NCBI RefSeq assembly: GCF_008806385.1
Contig: NZ_VZZK01000009.1
Coordinates: forward strand, 62,001 to 126,000
Direction: 5' to 3'
Source: Methylobacterium soli
GTDB taxonomy: Bacteria; Pseudomonadota; Alphaproteobacteria; Rhizobiales; Beijerinckiaceae
Length of the DNA: 64,000 nt
Within the stretch, counting starts at the first letter, position 1; each line of letters opens with the position of its first letter. The position numbers were made by a program, and so were the translations under genes. Positions 9,025-17,613 of the stretch are shown in pieces. Below the pieces are notes generated by a model. The model was given only the letters and a program-made list of their open reading frames with translations. It had not been told where the DNA came from and searched no databases.

Positions 9025-9774
9025 TCAGGCGTTGGCACCGCCATCGACGGTGATGGCCGAGCCCGTGATCTGCCGCCCCGAGGGGCCGGCGAGGAACACG
9101 ACCGCCGCGCCGACATCCTCAGGCTTCCCGAACCTGCCGAGGGCGTTGAAGCCCAGCTGCGCCTCGGCGTCGGGCCCCGTGGCCGGGTTGGCGTCGGTGT
9201 CGGTCGAGCCGGGATGGATCAGGTTGACCGTAATGCCGCGCGGGCCGAGCTCCCGCGCGAGGCCCTTGTTGAAGGATATGAGGGCCGACTTCGTCATCGC
9301 GTAGGCCGTCAGCCCGCCGAAGGGCACGCGCTCGGCGAGAGTGGAGCCGACCGAGACGATGCGCCCGCCGTCGGGAAGGTGGAACAAGGCCGCCTGCGAG
9401 GCCAGGACGACCGCACGCACGTTGACGTTCAGCAGCGCGTCGATGTCGGCGAGCGGGATCTCGGCGACCGGCCCGGCCCGACCGATGCCGGCGTTGTTGA
9501 CCAGGATGTCGAGGCCGCCGAGCTTCTCGGCCGCCTCGTCCACGGAACGCCTGACGGCCGCCGGATCGGCGCTGTCCGCCTGGATCGCGAAGCCCCGACC
9601 GCCGAGACGCTCGATCCTCGCCACCACCTCTGCGGCCCGCCCGGCAGATTTCTCGTAGGTGACCGCGACGTCGGCCCCGGCCTTGGCAAGGGCCGCCGCG
9701 ATGCCCGCGCCGATGCCGCGCGAACCCCCGGTCACCAGCGCACGCCTGCCCTTCAGGTCACTCATCATGCTCAC
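9025..9774 (-). CDS. SDR-family oxidoreductase (3-ketoacyl-ACP reductase-like)
   Basis: This is a classical short-chain dehydrogenase of 249 residues. It has the cofactor motif TGGSRGIG (15-22), NNAG (93-96) and the catalytic Ser144, Tyr158 and Lys162 in GSTLAE and YAMTK. The C-terminal TVDGGANA is typical of FabG-like enzymes. It would catalyse NAD(P)H-dependent carbonyl reduction; the substrate is not evident. It lies just downstream of the isochorismatase-like gene in the same direction with a 34-base gap, so the two may be one transcript. Confidence 0.88.
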   Translation of the reverse strand: MSMMSDLKGRRALVTGGSRGIGAGIAAALAKAGADVAVTYEKSAGRAAEVVARIERLGGRGFAIQADSADPAAVRRSVDEAAEKLGGLDILVNNAGIGRAGPVAEIPLADIDALLNVNVRAVVLASQAALFHLPDGGRIVSVGSTLAERVPFGGLTAYAMTKSALISFNKGLARELGPRGITVNLIHPGSTDTDANPATGPDAEAQLGFNALGRFGKPEDVGAAVVFLAGPSGRQITGSAITVDGGANA

Positions 9775-9808
9775 TCCGTTACCGAGGGTCGCGCGTCCGC
9801 GGGCAAAA

Positions 9809-10459
9809 TCACCCGGCGGCTGGCACCGGCGTGTTGAGGAGCTGCTGCTCCCAGAGGTAGGCGATGCCGCTGCCCGCGGCGTGCTGCTTGAGCACCTCGG
9901 TGAGGCCGATGGCGGTATCCAGCCGGGCCCAGTCGCGCTGCCATTCGGCCGCCAGCGCCAGCCAGGTCATCATGTTCACGCCGGCCCGGGCCATGCGCTG
10001 GATGGCGATCTCGTGAGCCTCCACCGAGGTGCCGCCGGAAGCGTCGGTGACGACCGTTACGTCCCAGCCCTCGCCCGCGGCCTGGATCGCCGGCATCGCG
10101 ACGCAGATCTCGGTCCACAGCCCGGCGATGATCAACTGCTTGCGGCCCGTGGCCTTGACGGCGTCCACGGCCTTCGGGTCCTCCCAGGTGTTGATGAAGG
10201 TCCGGTCGATCACCTCCTGGCCCGGGAACACGTCGGTGACCTGCGGGAAGATGACACCGCCGCGCTCTGCGATGACGCTGGTCAGGATGGTGGGCACGCC
10301 GAACACCTTCGCCGATTTCGCCAGGGCGGCCGTGTTGTTCACGACCATGTGCGGGTCGTGGCTGTTCAGGTTCGTGAGCTGGTAGGGCTGGTGGTCGATC
10401 AGGACGAGGACCGAATCCTCGGGGCGAAGGAGTGAGTCGAGTCCGTTCCGAAAAGCCAT
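9809..10459 (-). CDS. Isochorismatase-family cysteine hydrolase (YcaC-like)
   Basis: This 216-residue cytoplasmic hydrolase has the YcaC layout: VLVLIDHQPYQL with catalytic Asp22, a central Lys region and GLWTEICVAMPA with nucleophile Cys119. The natural substrate of YcaC proteins is unknown. The ATG at 10459 begins MAFRNGLDSLL, which is where family members start; longer upstream frames are GC artefacts. It is divergent from the LysR gene at 10602, suggesting that the LysR regulates the hydrolase/SDR pair. Confidence 0.85.
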   Translation of the reverse strand: MAFRNGLDSLLRPEDSVLVLIDHQPYQLTNLNSHDPHMVVNNTAALAKSAKVFGVPTILTSVIAERGGVIFPQVTDVFPGQEVIDRTFINTWEDPKAVDAVKATGRKQLIIAGLWTEICVAMPAIQAAGEGWDVTVVTDASGGTSVEAHEIAIQRMARAGVNMMTWLALAAEWQRDWARLDTAIGLTEVLKQHAAGSGIAYLWEQQLLNTPVPAAG

Positions 10460-10601
10460 GTGCGAGTTCAACCTCCGTTGGCGTCGGCCTGCGCGCGCCG
10501 CGCTTCGGCCGCCGCATCGACGCGCAAACAGTGGCGGTTCCGATATTCGCGCGGTAGGCTGGCGTTCGGCTACACCGTGTCGCCGAACGGGGAACGGCAT
10601 C

Positions 10602-11516
10602 TTGGAGATCGAGGACCTGCGCACCTTCGTCGAGGTCGCCGACACCGGAGGCGTCTCGTCCGCCGCGCGCCGGCTCGGCGTGTCGAAGTCCATCGTCAGC
10701 CGCAGGCTCATGCGGCTGGAGGCCGATCTCGGTGTCCTGCTCCTCGCCCGCACCACGCACGGCGCCTCGCTAACGGAGGCCGGGACCACGTTCCGGGATC
10801 ACGCGGCGCGGGTCTGCGCCGAGATCGACGTCGCCAGGGAGACGGTGTCACCCGGCGGCGATCTTCGAGGCCGCCTGCGCGTGGCCGTGCCGCTGACGTT
10901 CGGCCCGACCCATTTCGCGCCCGTGGTCGCGGCGATGGCCCAGCGCCATCCGCTGCTCCACGTCCATGCGAGCTACGGCGACCGCTTCGTCGACCTCGTC
11001 GCGGAGGGTTTCGATTGCGCGATCCGCGTCGGGTACCTCGCCGATTCCAACCTAATCGCGCGGCGTGTGGGACCGATCCACGGGAGCTTCGTCGCGAGCC
11101 CGGACTACGTCAGGGCGCACGGCTCGCCGGAGACGCCCGAGGAGCTCGCCGGCCACCAGGCGCTCATGCAGGGAACCGAGACCTGGCAGTACACGGACGG
11201 CGACGGGGTCAGGACGGTCCGTCCGCAGGGCCGGTTCAAGGCGGACAATGGGGTCGCCCTCGCGGCTGCGGCTGCGGCCGGCCTCGGCATCGCCTGGCTG
11301 CCGGACTGCATCACCTACGAGTACGTCGCCTCGGGCAGGCTCGTACGCGTTCTGACGCGTCATCCGCCGCCGCCGGCGGCCGCCTACGTGGTTCGGCCAC
11401 CCGGCCCCCATGCCTCCCGCAAGGTGCGGGTCCTAACCGAGTTGCTGATGGAGTATTTCCAGGGGGCACCGGAGCTTTGGGGCCTGGACGCTGCGGCGCG
11501 CGGGCCGGGCACCTGA
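10602..11516 (+). CDS. LysR-family regulator
   Basis: This regulator of about 304 residues starts with EIEDLRTFVEVADTGG, an HTH (SAARRLGVSKSIVSRRLMRLE) and a full effector domain (LRVAVPLTFG, FDCAIRVG, GLGIAWLPD). The TTG at 10602 was chosen because family homology starts exactly there and GGGGA precedes it. No ATG or GTG fits. It is divergent from the YcaC-like gene and 139 bases before pirin, and may control both sides; the sequence shows no obvious T-N11-A operator beyond chance. Confidence 0.8.
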   Translation: MEIEDLRTFVEVADTGGVSSAARRLGVSKSIVSRRLMRLEADLGVLLLARTTHGASLTEAGTTFRDHAARVCAEIDVARETVSPGGDLRGRLRVAVPLTFGPTHFAPVVAAMAQRHPLLHVHASYGDRFVDLVAEGFDCAIRVGYLADSNLIARRVGPIHGSFVASPDYVRAHGSPETPEELAGHQALMQGTETWQYTDGDGVRTVRPQGRFKADNGVALAAAAAAGLGIAWLPDCITYEYVASGRLVRVLTRHPPPPAAAYVVRPPGPHASRKVRVLTELLMEYFQGAPELWGLDAAARGPGT

Positions 11517-11655
11517 AGGAAGGCGTTCCGCATCCCGCGACATGGTTCTGCATTCCGCGCGACTACCCGCACGACGTGACCGCCGGCTAGACAGGAGGTC
11601 CGGCTTCTCGACGGGACGACCCGTCCACGCCGCTCCGGGCCGAGAGGATGACGTC

Positions 11656-12591
11656 ATGAGCTGGAACCCGGCCCTGGAACCGGGCTGTCCCGACGAGATC
11701 GGCATCGACGCGGTCGAGACGCTCATCGTTCCCCGCGCGCGGGACCTTGGTGGCTTCGAGGTCCGGCGCGCCTTGCCGGCGCCGAACCGGCAGATGGTCG
11801 GGCCGTTCATCTTCTTCGACCAAGCCGGCCCCGCCGAATTCCTGACGGGCCAGGGCATCGACGTCCGGCCGCATCCGCATATCGGTCTGGGCACCGTCAC
11901 CTATCTCTATCGCGGCGACTTCCATCATCGCGACAGCACCGGGGCCGACCAGGTCATCCGTCCCGGCGCGCTGAACTGGATGGTGGCGGGGCGCGGCGTC
12001 ACCCATTCGGAACGCACCACGGCGACGGCGCGCGGCGGGCCCAACGGCCTGTTCGGGATCCAGACCTGGCTCGCCCTGCCGGAAAGCCACGAGGACGTGG
12101 CGCCGACCTTCGAGCACCACGGCAAGGAGGCGCTGCCGGTAATCGAGGACGGCGGTGTCTCCCTGCGCCTGATCCTCGGGACCGCCTATGGCAAGGCCGC
12201 CCCCGCGACGATGTTCTCCGAGACCTTCTATGCCGACGTGAGGCTGGAGGCGGGAAGCCTGCTGCCGCTGCCGGACGATCACGAGGACCGGGGCATCTAC
12301 GTCGTCGAGGGCTCGATCTCGGTCGCTGGCCGGGAGTACGGGGCGTCCCGGATGATGGTCTTCCGCCCCGGCGACAGGATCACCGTCGCCGCCGGCGACC
12401 GTGGCGCGCGGCTGATGATCCTGGGCGGCGCGACGCTCACGGGGCCGCGCTACATCTGGTGGAACTTCGTCGCCACCTCCAAGGAGCGCATTGAGGCGGC
12501 GAAGGCCGAATGGCGCGCGCAGAAGTGGGGCGAGGGTTGCTTCGATCTACCGGCCGACGATCGGGAGGAGCACATCCCCCTTCCCGATTGA
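11656..12591 (+). CDS. Pirin-family bicupin protein
   Basis: The 311-residue protein carries the pirin signature. RPHPHIGLGTVTYL supplies two metal His residues, followed by WMVAGRGVTHSER and a second cupin with the usual glycine turns (DRGIYVVEGSISV). Pirins bind Fe(II); some act as quercetin 2,3-dioxygenases and others as redox-sensing co-regulators. The ATG at 11656 was selected because the longer frame to 11542 lacks family resemblance. It is codirectional with the LysR gene and convergent with the SnoaL-like gene at 12624. Confidence 0.88.
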   Translation: MSWNPALEPGCPDEIGIDAVETLIVPRARDLGGFEVRRALPAPNRQMVGPFIFFDQAGPAEFLTGQGIDVRPHPHIGLGTVTYLYRGDFHHRDSTGADQVIRPGALNWMVAGRGVTHSERTTATARGGPNGLFGIQTWLALPESHEDVAPTFEHHGKEALPVIEDGGVSLRLILGTAYGKAAPATMFSETFYADVRLEAGSLLPLPDDHEDRGIYVVEGSISVAGREYGASRMMVFRPGDRITVAAGDRGARLMILGGATLTGPRYIWWNFVATSKERIEAAKAEWRAQKWGEGCFDLPADDREEHIPLPD

Positions 12592-12623
12592 GGGGACTGG
12601 GGCATTCGGATGCGCTTCGTCGC

Positions 12624-13007
12624 TCAGAACATCCCGTTTGAGTTGGCGGACGTTTCGGGCAGGACCTGAAGCACATCCCAGTGCTCGACGATCCTGCCGT
12701 CGCTGTCGAGCCGGAAGATGTCGATGGCCGCATAGTCGTGGTCGCCCGGCCAATGCTGGAGGCAGTGCAGCACGACCAGGTCGCCCTCGGCCATGGCCCG
12801 CTTCACCTCGACCCGCTTGCCCGGCCACTCACGGGCCATGCGTTCGAAGTAGGCGACGAAGCCGTCCTTGCCGGTCGCCACGTGCGGGTTGTGCTGGATG
12901 TAGTCGGCGCCGACGTAGCGCTCAATGGCCTCGCGCGGCCGGCAGTCGTTGAACATCAGCTCGTAGAAGGCGATCACGTTCGCCTTGTTCTGCGCGAGAT
13001 CGGTCAT
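12624..13007 (-). CDS. SnoaL-like ester-cyclase-family protein
   Basis: This 127-residue protein has the SnoaL-type NTF2 pattern: [28 protein letters not shown], then [22 protein letters not shown] and [11 protein letters not shown]. The conserved His and Asp residues of the SnoaL pocket (YIQHNP, EHWD) are present. Proteins of this group are often annotated as polyketide cyclases but their reaction here is unknown. AGAGGGATGGC precedes the ATG at 13007. It is a different subfamily from the one at 8233. Confidence 0.8.
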   Translation of the reverse strand: MTDLAQNKANVIAFYELMFNDCRPREAIERYVGADYIQHNPHVATGKDGFVAYFERMAREWPGKRVEVKRAMAEGDLVVLHCLQHWPGDHDYAAIDIFRLDSDGRIVEHWDVLQVLPETSANSNGMF

Positions 13008-13094
13008 GCCATCCCTCTGAGGGTGGGCTTGGGACGACCGGATGATACGGCTGAAGCCGGGCCCGCGGTCAACGGCAACAGCCAAGCATGCCGC

Positions 13095-13500
13095 TCAACG
13101 CCTCCCGGCCCTTGCTAGGGCGGACCAGACGACGAGCACGTGTCCAGGGTGGATGGCGGCGAGGTAGGCGCGTCCCCACAGGTTATGGCAGCGGACCACG
13201 CTGGTGACGGTGAGGACTTCCTGACCATCGTCGCGCGTGTGCAGGAAGAGCGGCAGGCGGAAGTCAAGGTGGCGGTCGTCCTCGCCGAACACGATCTCCC
13301 GTGCCGACCGGGAGAGGACGGGAAGGAAGCCGAACCGGTCCCGACCGTCGCGCTCAAGTTGGTTTCGCATCTCGCCCGACGTCAGCACGCCGAACGGGCG
13401 AACCCCGAGATCGCGGACCGCCAGCGCGTTCGAGAACCAGGGGGCCGGATGCCGGAGCGCGCGCTCGGCTAGGCTCGACAGGTCGCGCGGGCCTGGCCCA
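13095..13500 (-). pseudogene. DUF2867-family protein with its 5' end missing
   Basis: The C-terminal two-thirds of a DUF2867 domain is readable: LSSLAERALRHPAPWFSNAL, AVRDLGVRPFG and EIVFGEDDRHLDFRL. The frame remains open upstream, but resemblance stops near 13500 and no start codon with a ribosome site fits; the first 20-30 residues of the domain are absent. A GTG at 13388 could express 97 residues at most. The break coincides with the point where the TetR gene running the other way loses its own 5' end. The domain's function is unknown. Confidence 0.6.
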
Positions 13501-13897
13501 GCCAGCGTCCCTGCGCGAGGCCCAGATCGCCACGATCTTCGCGGAGGCGGAGATGGCCCGCGCCAAGATCGAAGGCCTCTTCAGGCTCTACGTCGACCTC
13601 AGCCAGGGCAAGGATGGTGAGCTCGGCGGCATGGTCGTATCCGGGATCACCGCCCTCGATCAGGTCGGGCGCGGTGCCGACGTCTTGCGAGCCCAGATAT
13701 CGGGCCGGCGGGACATGCTCGCCCGGCTGGTCGAGGAGGGCCAGCGCGACGGCTCGGTCTCGGCGCATGACGAGCCTCATACAATTGCTGCCGTCCTGCT
13801 CGCCCTTCTTCACGGCATACGCGTCGTCGGTAAGGCCGGCGGCCTGGCGGTGGACCGGAACGCGTTCGTCGCACGCGCCCTCCGGGTCCTGGACTGA
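13500..13897 (+). pseudogene. TetR-family regulator, C-terminal domain only
   Basis: From 13500 the plus strand reads REAQIATIFAEAEMARAK and then a helical ligand-binding domain (ALLHGIRVVGKAG, ALRVLD), as in the C-terminal part of TetR regulators. The N-terminal DNA-binding HTH is absent; the upstream in-frame sequence is Arg-rich and non-coding in character. Without the HTH it cannot work as a repressor. It heads away from the DUF2867 remnant with the break shared, so one deletion probably removed both 5' ends and the promoter between them. Confidence 0.6.
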
Positions 13898-13899
13898 CG

Positions 13900-14297
13900 A
13901 TGTCGCTCCTCGCGCTCCTTGCAGGGACGATGCTGCCTCTGCAGGCCGCGTCCAACGCGCGGATCGGGTGCGCTCGGTTCGCCGGTCCGGGCGGCGTCGG
14001 GGTCCGGCGTCGTGATCACGCTGGCGCTTGTCGTGACCGGCTGCCGCATTGCGCCGAGCTCCGCCTCGGACCGCGGCAGCCAGCCACCCGCCCTGGCGTG
14101 CGTGGGCCGGAGGCTTCCGCGGCGTGCTCGCGCTCTTCGGCATGACGGCGCCGCCGCGCCTGGGCGTCGCCACCATGATCGCGGCGGTCGTGTGCAGCCA
14201 GGCGGTCCTCTCGCTGCTGCTCGCCCGCTTCAGCCTGTTCGACCTGCCTGCCCAACACCTGTCCGCGCGACGCACGCTGGCCGCCACCACGCTGTGA
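13900..14297 (+). pseudogene. DUF606/YdcZ-family membrane transporter, multiply frameshifted
   Basis: Three successive frames give parts of one small DMT-like protein. The first is MSLLALLAGTMLPLQAASNARIG at 13900. The second is ALGSPVRAASGSGVVITLALVVTG in the next frame. The third ends GVATMIAAVVCSQAVLSLLLARFSLFDLP before a stop at 14297. Order and spacing match YdcZ proteins of about 140 residues. At least two frameshifts make it non-functional. Family function is unknown export or uptake across the inner membrane. It starts two bases after the TetR stop, so it was probably the regulated partner. Confidence 0.6.
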
Positions 14298-14512
14298 CGA
14301 CGCCCGGCGGCTCATGGCGGACCCAGGACACGTGGTGGGCCGGGAGGTCATAGGGCGTCTCCTCCGCACACTCGACGGTGTCGGGGTCGATCCCGTTCGC
14401 GCGCATGCCGGGGGCGACCAGCGCGCCATGACGGTGGAGCCCGTCACCTTGTGGGTCCAGCCGCATGACGCAACAAACTCGAGCCGTTCGTTCGGGCTGC
14501 GTTCGAACGGCA
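14298..14512. other. Degenerate stretch, no gene called
   Basis: A minus-strand frame around 14310-14460 (GMRANGIDPDTVECAEETPYDLP) has natural-looking composition and could be part of a decayed gene. I cannot assign a family and it has no start. Confidence 0.3.
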
Positions 14513-14938
14513 TCACGTTCTTACCCAAAGCACGCTTTTGCCTTTGAGCCGGCCCTGTTCCGAGCGCACATGCGCCCGCGCAACTTCGTGGAGAGGACAT
14601 TTCATACCGACTTGCGGCACAACCAGGCCCCGCTCAAGGAGTGGCGTGAGCGCATCGAACTTGCTCCTGTTCTGGCGAGAGAACACGAAGTGGTCGGTCG
14701 CATTCCGGCCCCAAGCTTCGATGAGGTTTTGAGGCGCTGCGGTATCGACCACCGAGACCACCCGGCCATCGACACGCAGGATGCGGGGAGAGCGCGAAAG
14801 CGTGTCGCGCCCGATGGTATCCAAGACGACGTCCACGCCTCTGCCTTCGGTCAGGCGCATGACGGAGTCCACATAGTCCTCGCGTTCGAAATCGATGAGA
14901 GCCGAGGCGCCGAGTTGCTCGACGAGCGCCACGTCACT
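14513..14938 (-). pseudogene. Quinone oxidoreductase (MDR) paralogue, N-terminal half missing
   Basis: From 14938 down to the stop at 14513 the frame reads SDVALVEQLGASALIDFERED through GRLKGKSVLWVRT. It lines up without gaps with residues from about 176 to the end of the intact enzyme at 7157-8113. Upstream of 14938 the frame turns into Arg/Pro-rich non-coding sequence, so the GroES domain and the NADPH glycine motif are gone. It cannot be catalytic. Differences are scattered through the alignment, which argues for an older paralogue rather than a recent duplication. Confidence 0.85.
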
Positions 14939-15206
14939 GCATGGCTGACACCGGCGTTGCCCCGATGTCGCTCGGCGACGAGGCCGTCTCCGAGACCGCC
15001 ACGCCCGCGCAGCTGCCGGATCTCTCGCGGCGCAGTCGACCGGATGCCTGAACCGAGCCGCAATCTTGCGCTGTGCGGCGTACGTCCCAAAGGCCAAGAT
15101 AGTCCTTCGTGTATTGCGGCCAGCAGAAGATGAAGTCCAAGCCTGAATTGCCCCAAAAAGAAAGTTAATTTTCTTGACTGGAGCCGGAAGAAATCAATAG
15201 TATTCC

Positions 15207-15300
15207 TCTCAGGTTGGTCCTTACCTGAGAATAGAGCGATATGAGAACTGTCTTGCGCCCGTATTCAGGCGGGCGCTTGGCGACAAGCTCAACCATATCG
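15207..15300 (+). promoter_or_regulatory. Structured leader / operator region before the rhodanese gene
   Basis: This A/T-richer stretch holds several perfect inverted repeats. TCTCAGGT (15207-15214) pairs with ACCTGAGA (15223-15230). CGATATG (15237-15243) pairs with CATATCG (15294-15300). Inside the latter, GCGCCCG (15255-15261) pairs with CGGGCGC (15270-15276). A TTGACT at 15174-15179 could be a -35 box, with an AT-rich -10 about 16-21 bases on. The nested stems would fold in a transcript leader about 80 bases before the GTG, suggesting an RNA switch or attenuator; alternatively the first repeat is a protein operator. Confidence 0.45.
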
Positions 15301-15379
15301 TGATGAATCCTGCATGGCGCGCGGCACGATGCCCGTACCGGCTCGCAGGATCGTGTCGAACTCACCCGGAGTCTGTCCT

Positions 15380-16348
15380 GTGTCGCGCTTTCCCGTCCGC
15401 CTGCTCGCGATCCTCGCAGCTACCCTCTTGCCCGTCACCGGGGTCGCTGCGCAGGAGCCGTCCGCGCGCCCAGAGGCCGTCGTGAACGACCCGAAGGCGA
15501 GCCCCCTCGTCTCCACCGTATGGCTGGAGAACAACCTCGACGCGAAGAACCTGCGCATCGTGGAAGTCAGTGTCGAGCCCGGCGTCTTCGAGCGCGGACA
15601 CATCCCGGGCGCCCAGAATGTCGTCTGGCACACCGATCTCGTCGAGACGGTGAGCCGTGACATTGCCGGCCCGGAGAAGTTCACGGCCCTCGCGCGCCGC
15701 CTCGGGATCGACAAGGACAGCACGGTGGTCCTCTACGGCGACAACAACAACTGGTTCGCCGCTTGGGGCGCGTGGGTTCTGGCCCAGTATGGCCTCGTGG
15801 ACAACGTCAAGCTGCTCGACGGCGGACGCAGGAAGTGGGAGGCCGAGAAGCGTCCCCTGGACACGCGTACGCCCGAGGTCGCGGCCTCCGGCTTCACGGC
15901 GTCAGCGCCTTCCCCGGCCTTGCGCGCACGCTTCGGCGACGTTCTGGCAGTGGCGAAGAGGGAGCGTGATGAGCAGATCCTCGACATCCGCTCGCCGGAC
16001 GAGTTCAGCGGCAAGATCATCGCGCCCGCCGGCGTGCAGGAGCTTGCCATCCGGGCCGGCCACATCCCCGGCTCCGTCAACGTGCCCTGGGCCAAGGCCG
16101 TCAACCCGGACGGGACGCTCAAGTCGCCCGCGGAGCTGAAGGCACTCTACGCGGCGGCTGGGATCGACGGCACCAAGCCGATCATCACCTCCTGCCGCAT
16201 CGGCGAACGCTCCAGCCATTCCTGGTTCGTGCTGAGCCGGGTCCTGGGCTACAGCGTGCGCAATTACGACGGGTCCTGGACCGAGTACGGCAATGCCGTC
16301 GGCGTACCGGTCGTCAACCTCGCCGGAACGATCTGGGGCGGCAAGTGA
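15380..16348 (+). CDS. Exported two-domain thiosulfate sulfurtransferase (rhodanese)
   Basis: The 322-residue protein has a signal peptide (VRLLAILAATLLPVTGVAAQ), so it acts in the periplasm. Two rhodanese domains follow. The first (about 45-165) has ERGHIPGAQNVVWHTD but no active Cys. The second has DIRSPDEFSG, GHIPGSVNVPW and the active-site loop TSCRIGERSSH with persulfide Cys272. It would move sulfane sulfur from thiosulfate to an acceptor. GTG at 15380 with GGAG upstream was preferred to an ATG at 15314, which would bury the signal peptide. The thiosulfate transporter follows after 16 bases, so the pair is probably an operon. Confidence 0.88.
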   Translation: MSRFPVRLLAILAATLLPVTGVAAQEPSARPEAVVNDPKASPLVSTVWLENNLDAKNLRIVEVSVEPGVFERGHIPGAQNVVWHTDLVETVSRDIAGPEKFTALARRLGIDKDSTVVLYGDNNNWFAAWGAWVLAQYGLVDNVKLLDGGRRKWEAEKRPLDTRTPEVAASGFTASAPSPALRARFGDVLAVAKRERDEQILDIRSPDEFSGKIIAPAGVQELAIRAGHIPGSVNVPWAKAVNPDGTLKSPAELKALYAAAGIDGTKPIITSCRIGERSSHSWFVLSRVLGYSVRNYDGSWTEYGNAVGVPVVNLAGTIWGGK

Positions 16349-16364
16349 CAGCCCGGAGGGGCCG

Positions 16365-17606
16365 GTGACGGACCGCGTTACCGAAGGGACCATGCCGCTC
16401 CGGTGGGAGCGGCATCTCGTTGCCTGGACTTGGCGGGCAGCGTGCCTGCGCTGGGGATTGTCGCTCGCCGTCGTCCTCGGGCTCGCGGGCGCAGCCTGGC
16501 GGCTGTCGAGCGAGCCCGGGGGATCCCGGCTCGCTTTGTCGCTGACCTTCGGCGCGCTGTTCGGCTTCGTGCTGCAGCGCAGCCGATTCTGCTTCTACTG
16601 CCAGTGGCGGGATCTGCTCATCCATGGCGATCCGCGCGGGATGCTCGGCATCTTAGCGGCGCTCGCCGCGGGGCTCGCGGGCTATGCAGTGGTCCTCGGC
16701 GCCTGGATGCCGGACCCGTCCGGCGCGCGTCTGCCGCCGGACGCCCACATCGGTCCGGTCGGCCCGGTCCTCGTCCTGGCAGGCGTGGCGTTCGGCGCCG
16801 GGATGGCGGTGTCCGGCTCCTGCATCAGCGCGCATCTCTACCGGCTCGGCGAGGGCTCGTCGACCGCACCCTTCGCGCTTCTCGGGACTGCGCTCGGCTT
16901 CGTGCTCGGCTTCGCGAACTGGAACACGCTGTATTTCGGGGGCGTGTCCGACGCGCCGGTGGTCTGGCTGCCACGGCATCTCGGCTACGCAGGCAGCCTC
17001 ACTCTTGGCCTCGCGCTGCTGGCCGGGCTCGCTTGGCCGCTGCTGAGGCGGTTGCCGGAGACCCGGACGGGTGAGCCCGGCCCGGGGGGCGATCCTCTTC
17101 GCGCAATATTCTCCGGACGCTGGCCCGTCTGGCTCGGCGGCCTCGCCGTCGGGGCGATCGGCACGATGGCCTATCTGCGAACCGGCCCCCTCGGTGTTAC
17201 GGCGGAGATCGGTGGACGGGCGCGGCAGGCGGCTGCCGCCTCAGGTCTCCTGCCCGCGCGCCTCGAGGGTCTCGACACGTTCCGCGGCTGCGCGACGGCG
17301 GTCCGCGATGCGGTTCTCACGCCGAACGGGCTGTTCGTGGCTGGGCTGGTGTTCGCCGCTTTCGCGGCCGCGCTCGCGGCCGGGCAATTCCGCCCCGAAC
17401 GGCCGCGCCTCGGCCACGCAGTTCGCGGCCTGCTCGGCGGCCTGCTTCTTGGATGGGGCGCGATGACGGGCCTGGGCTGCAGCGTCGGCACTCTCCTGTC
17501 CGGCATCATGGCCGGAGCCCTCTCGGGCTGGGTTTTCGGCTTTGCCATGTTCGCGGGCGCGGCCGCGACGCTCTGGCTCGGCCGGCGTGCGGGCCTCCTT
17601 GCGTAG
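16365..17606 (+). CDS. tsuA: YeeE/YedE-family thiosulfate transporter (TsuA-type)
   Basis: This polytopic inner-membrane protein of about 413 residues has two sulfur-transport (YeeE) repeats. Conserved cysteines sit in SRFCFYC, AVSGSCISAHLYRLGEG and GLGCSVGTLLSGIMAG, the residues that relay thiosulfate in TsuA. About nine or more hydrophobic helices are visible. GTG at 16365 after GGAGGG is taken as the start; ATG at 16392 is also possible. The partner TsuB (a small TusA-like protein) is not adjacent. The rhodanese upstream would process the sulfur, so the two genes form a thiosulfate-use unit. Confidence 0.85.
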   Translation: MTDRVTEGTMPLRWERHLVAWTWRAACLRWGLSLAVVLGLAGAAWRLSSEPGGSRLALSLTFGALFGFVLQRSRFCFYCQWRDLLIHGDPRGMLGILAALAAGLAGYAVVLGAWMPDPSGARLPPDAHIGPVGPVLVLAGVAFGAGMAVSGSCISAHLYRLGEGSSTAPFALLGTALGFVLGFANWNTLYFGGVSDAPVVWLPRHLGYAGSLTLGLALLAGLAWPLLRRLPETRTGEPGPGGDPLRAIFSGRWPVWLGGLAVGAIGTMAYLRTGPLGVTAEIGGRARQAAAASGLLPARLEGLDTFRGCATAVRDAVLTPNGLFVAGLVFAAFAAALAAGQFRPERPRLGHAVRGLLGGLLLGWGAMTGLGCSVGTLLSGIMAGALSGWVFGFAMFAGAAATLWLGRRAGLLA

Positions 17607-17613
17607 CGCGGCG

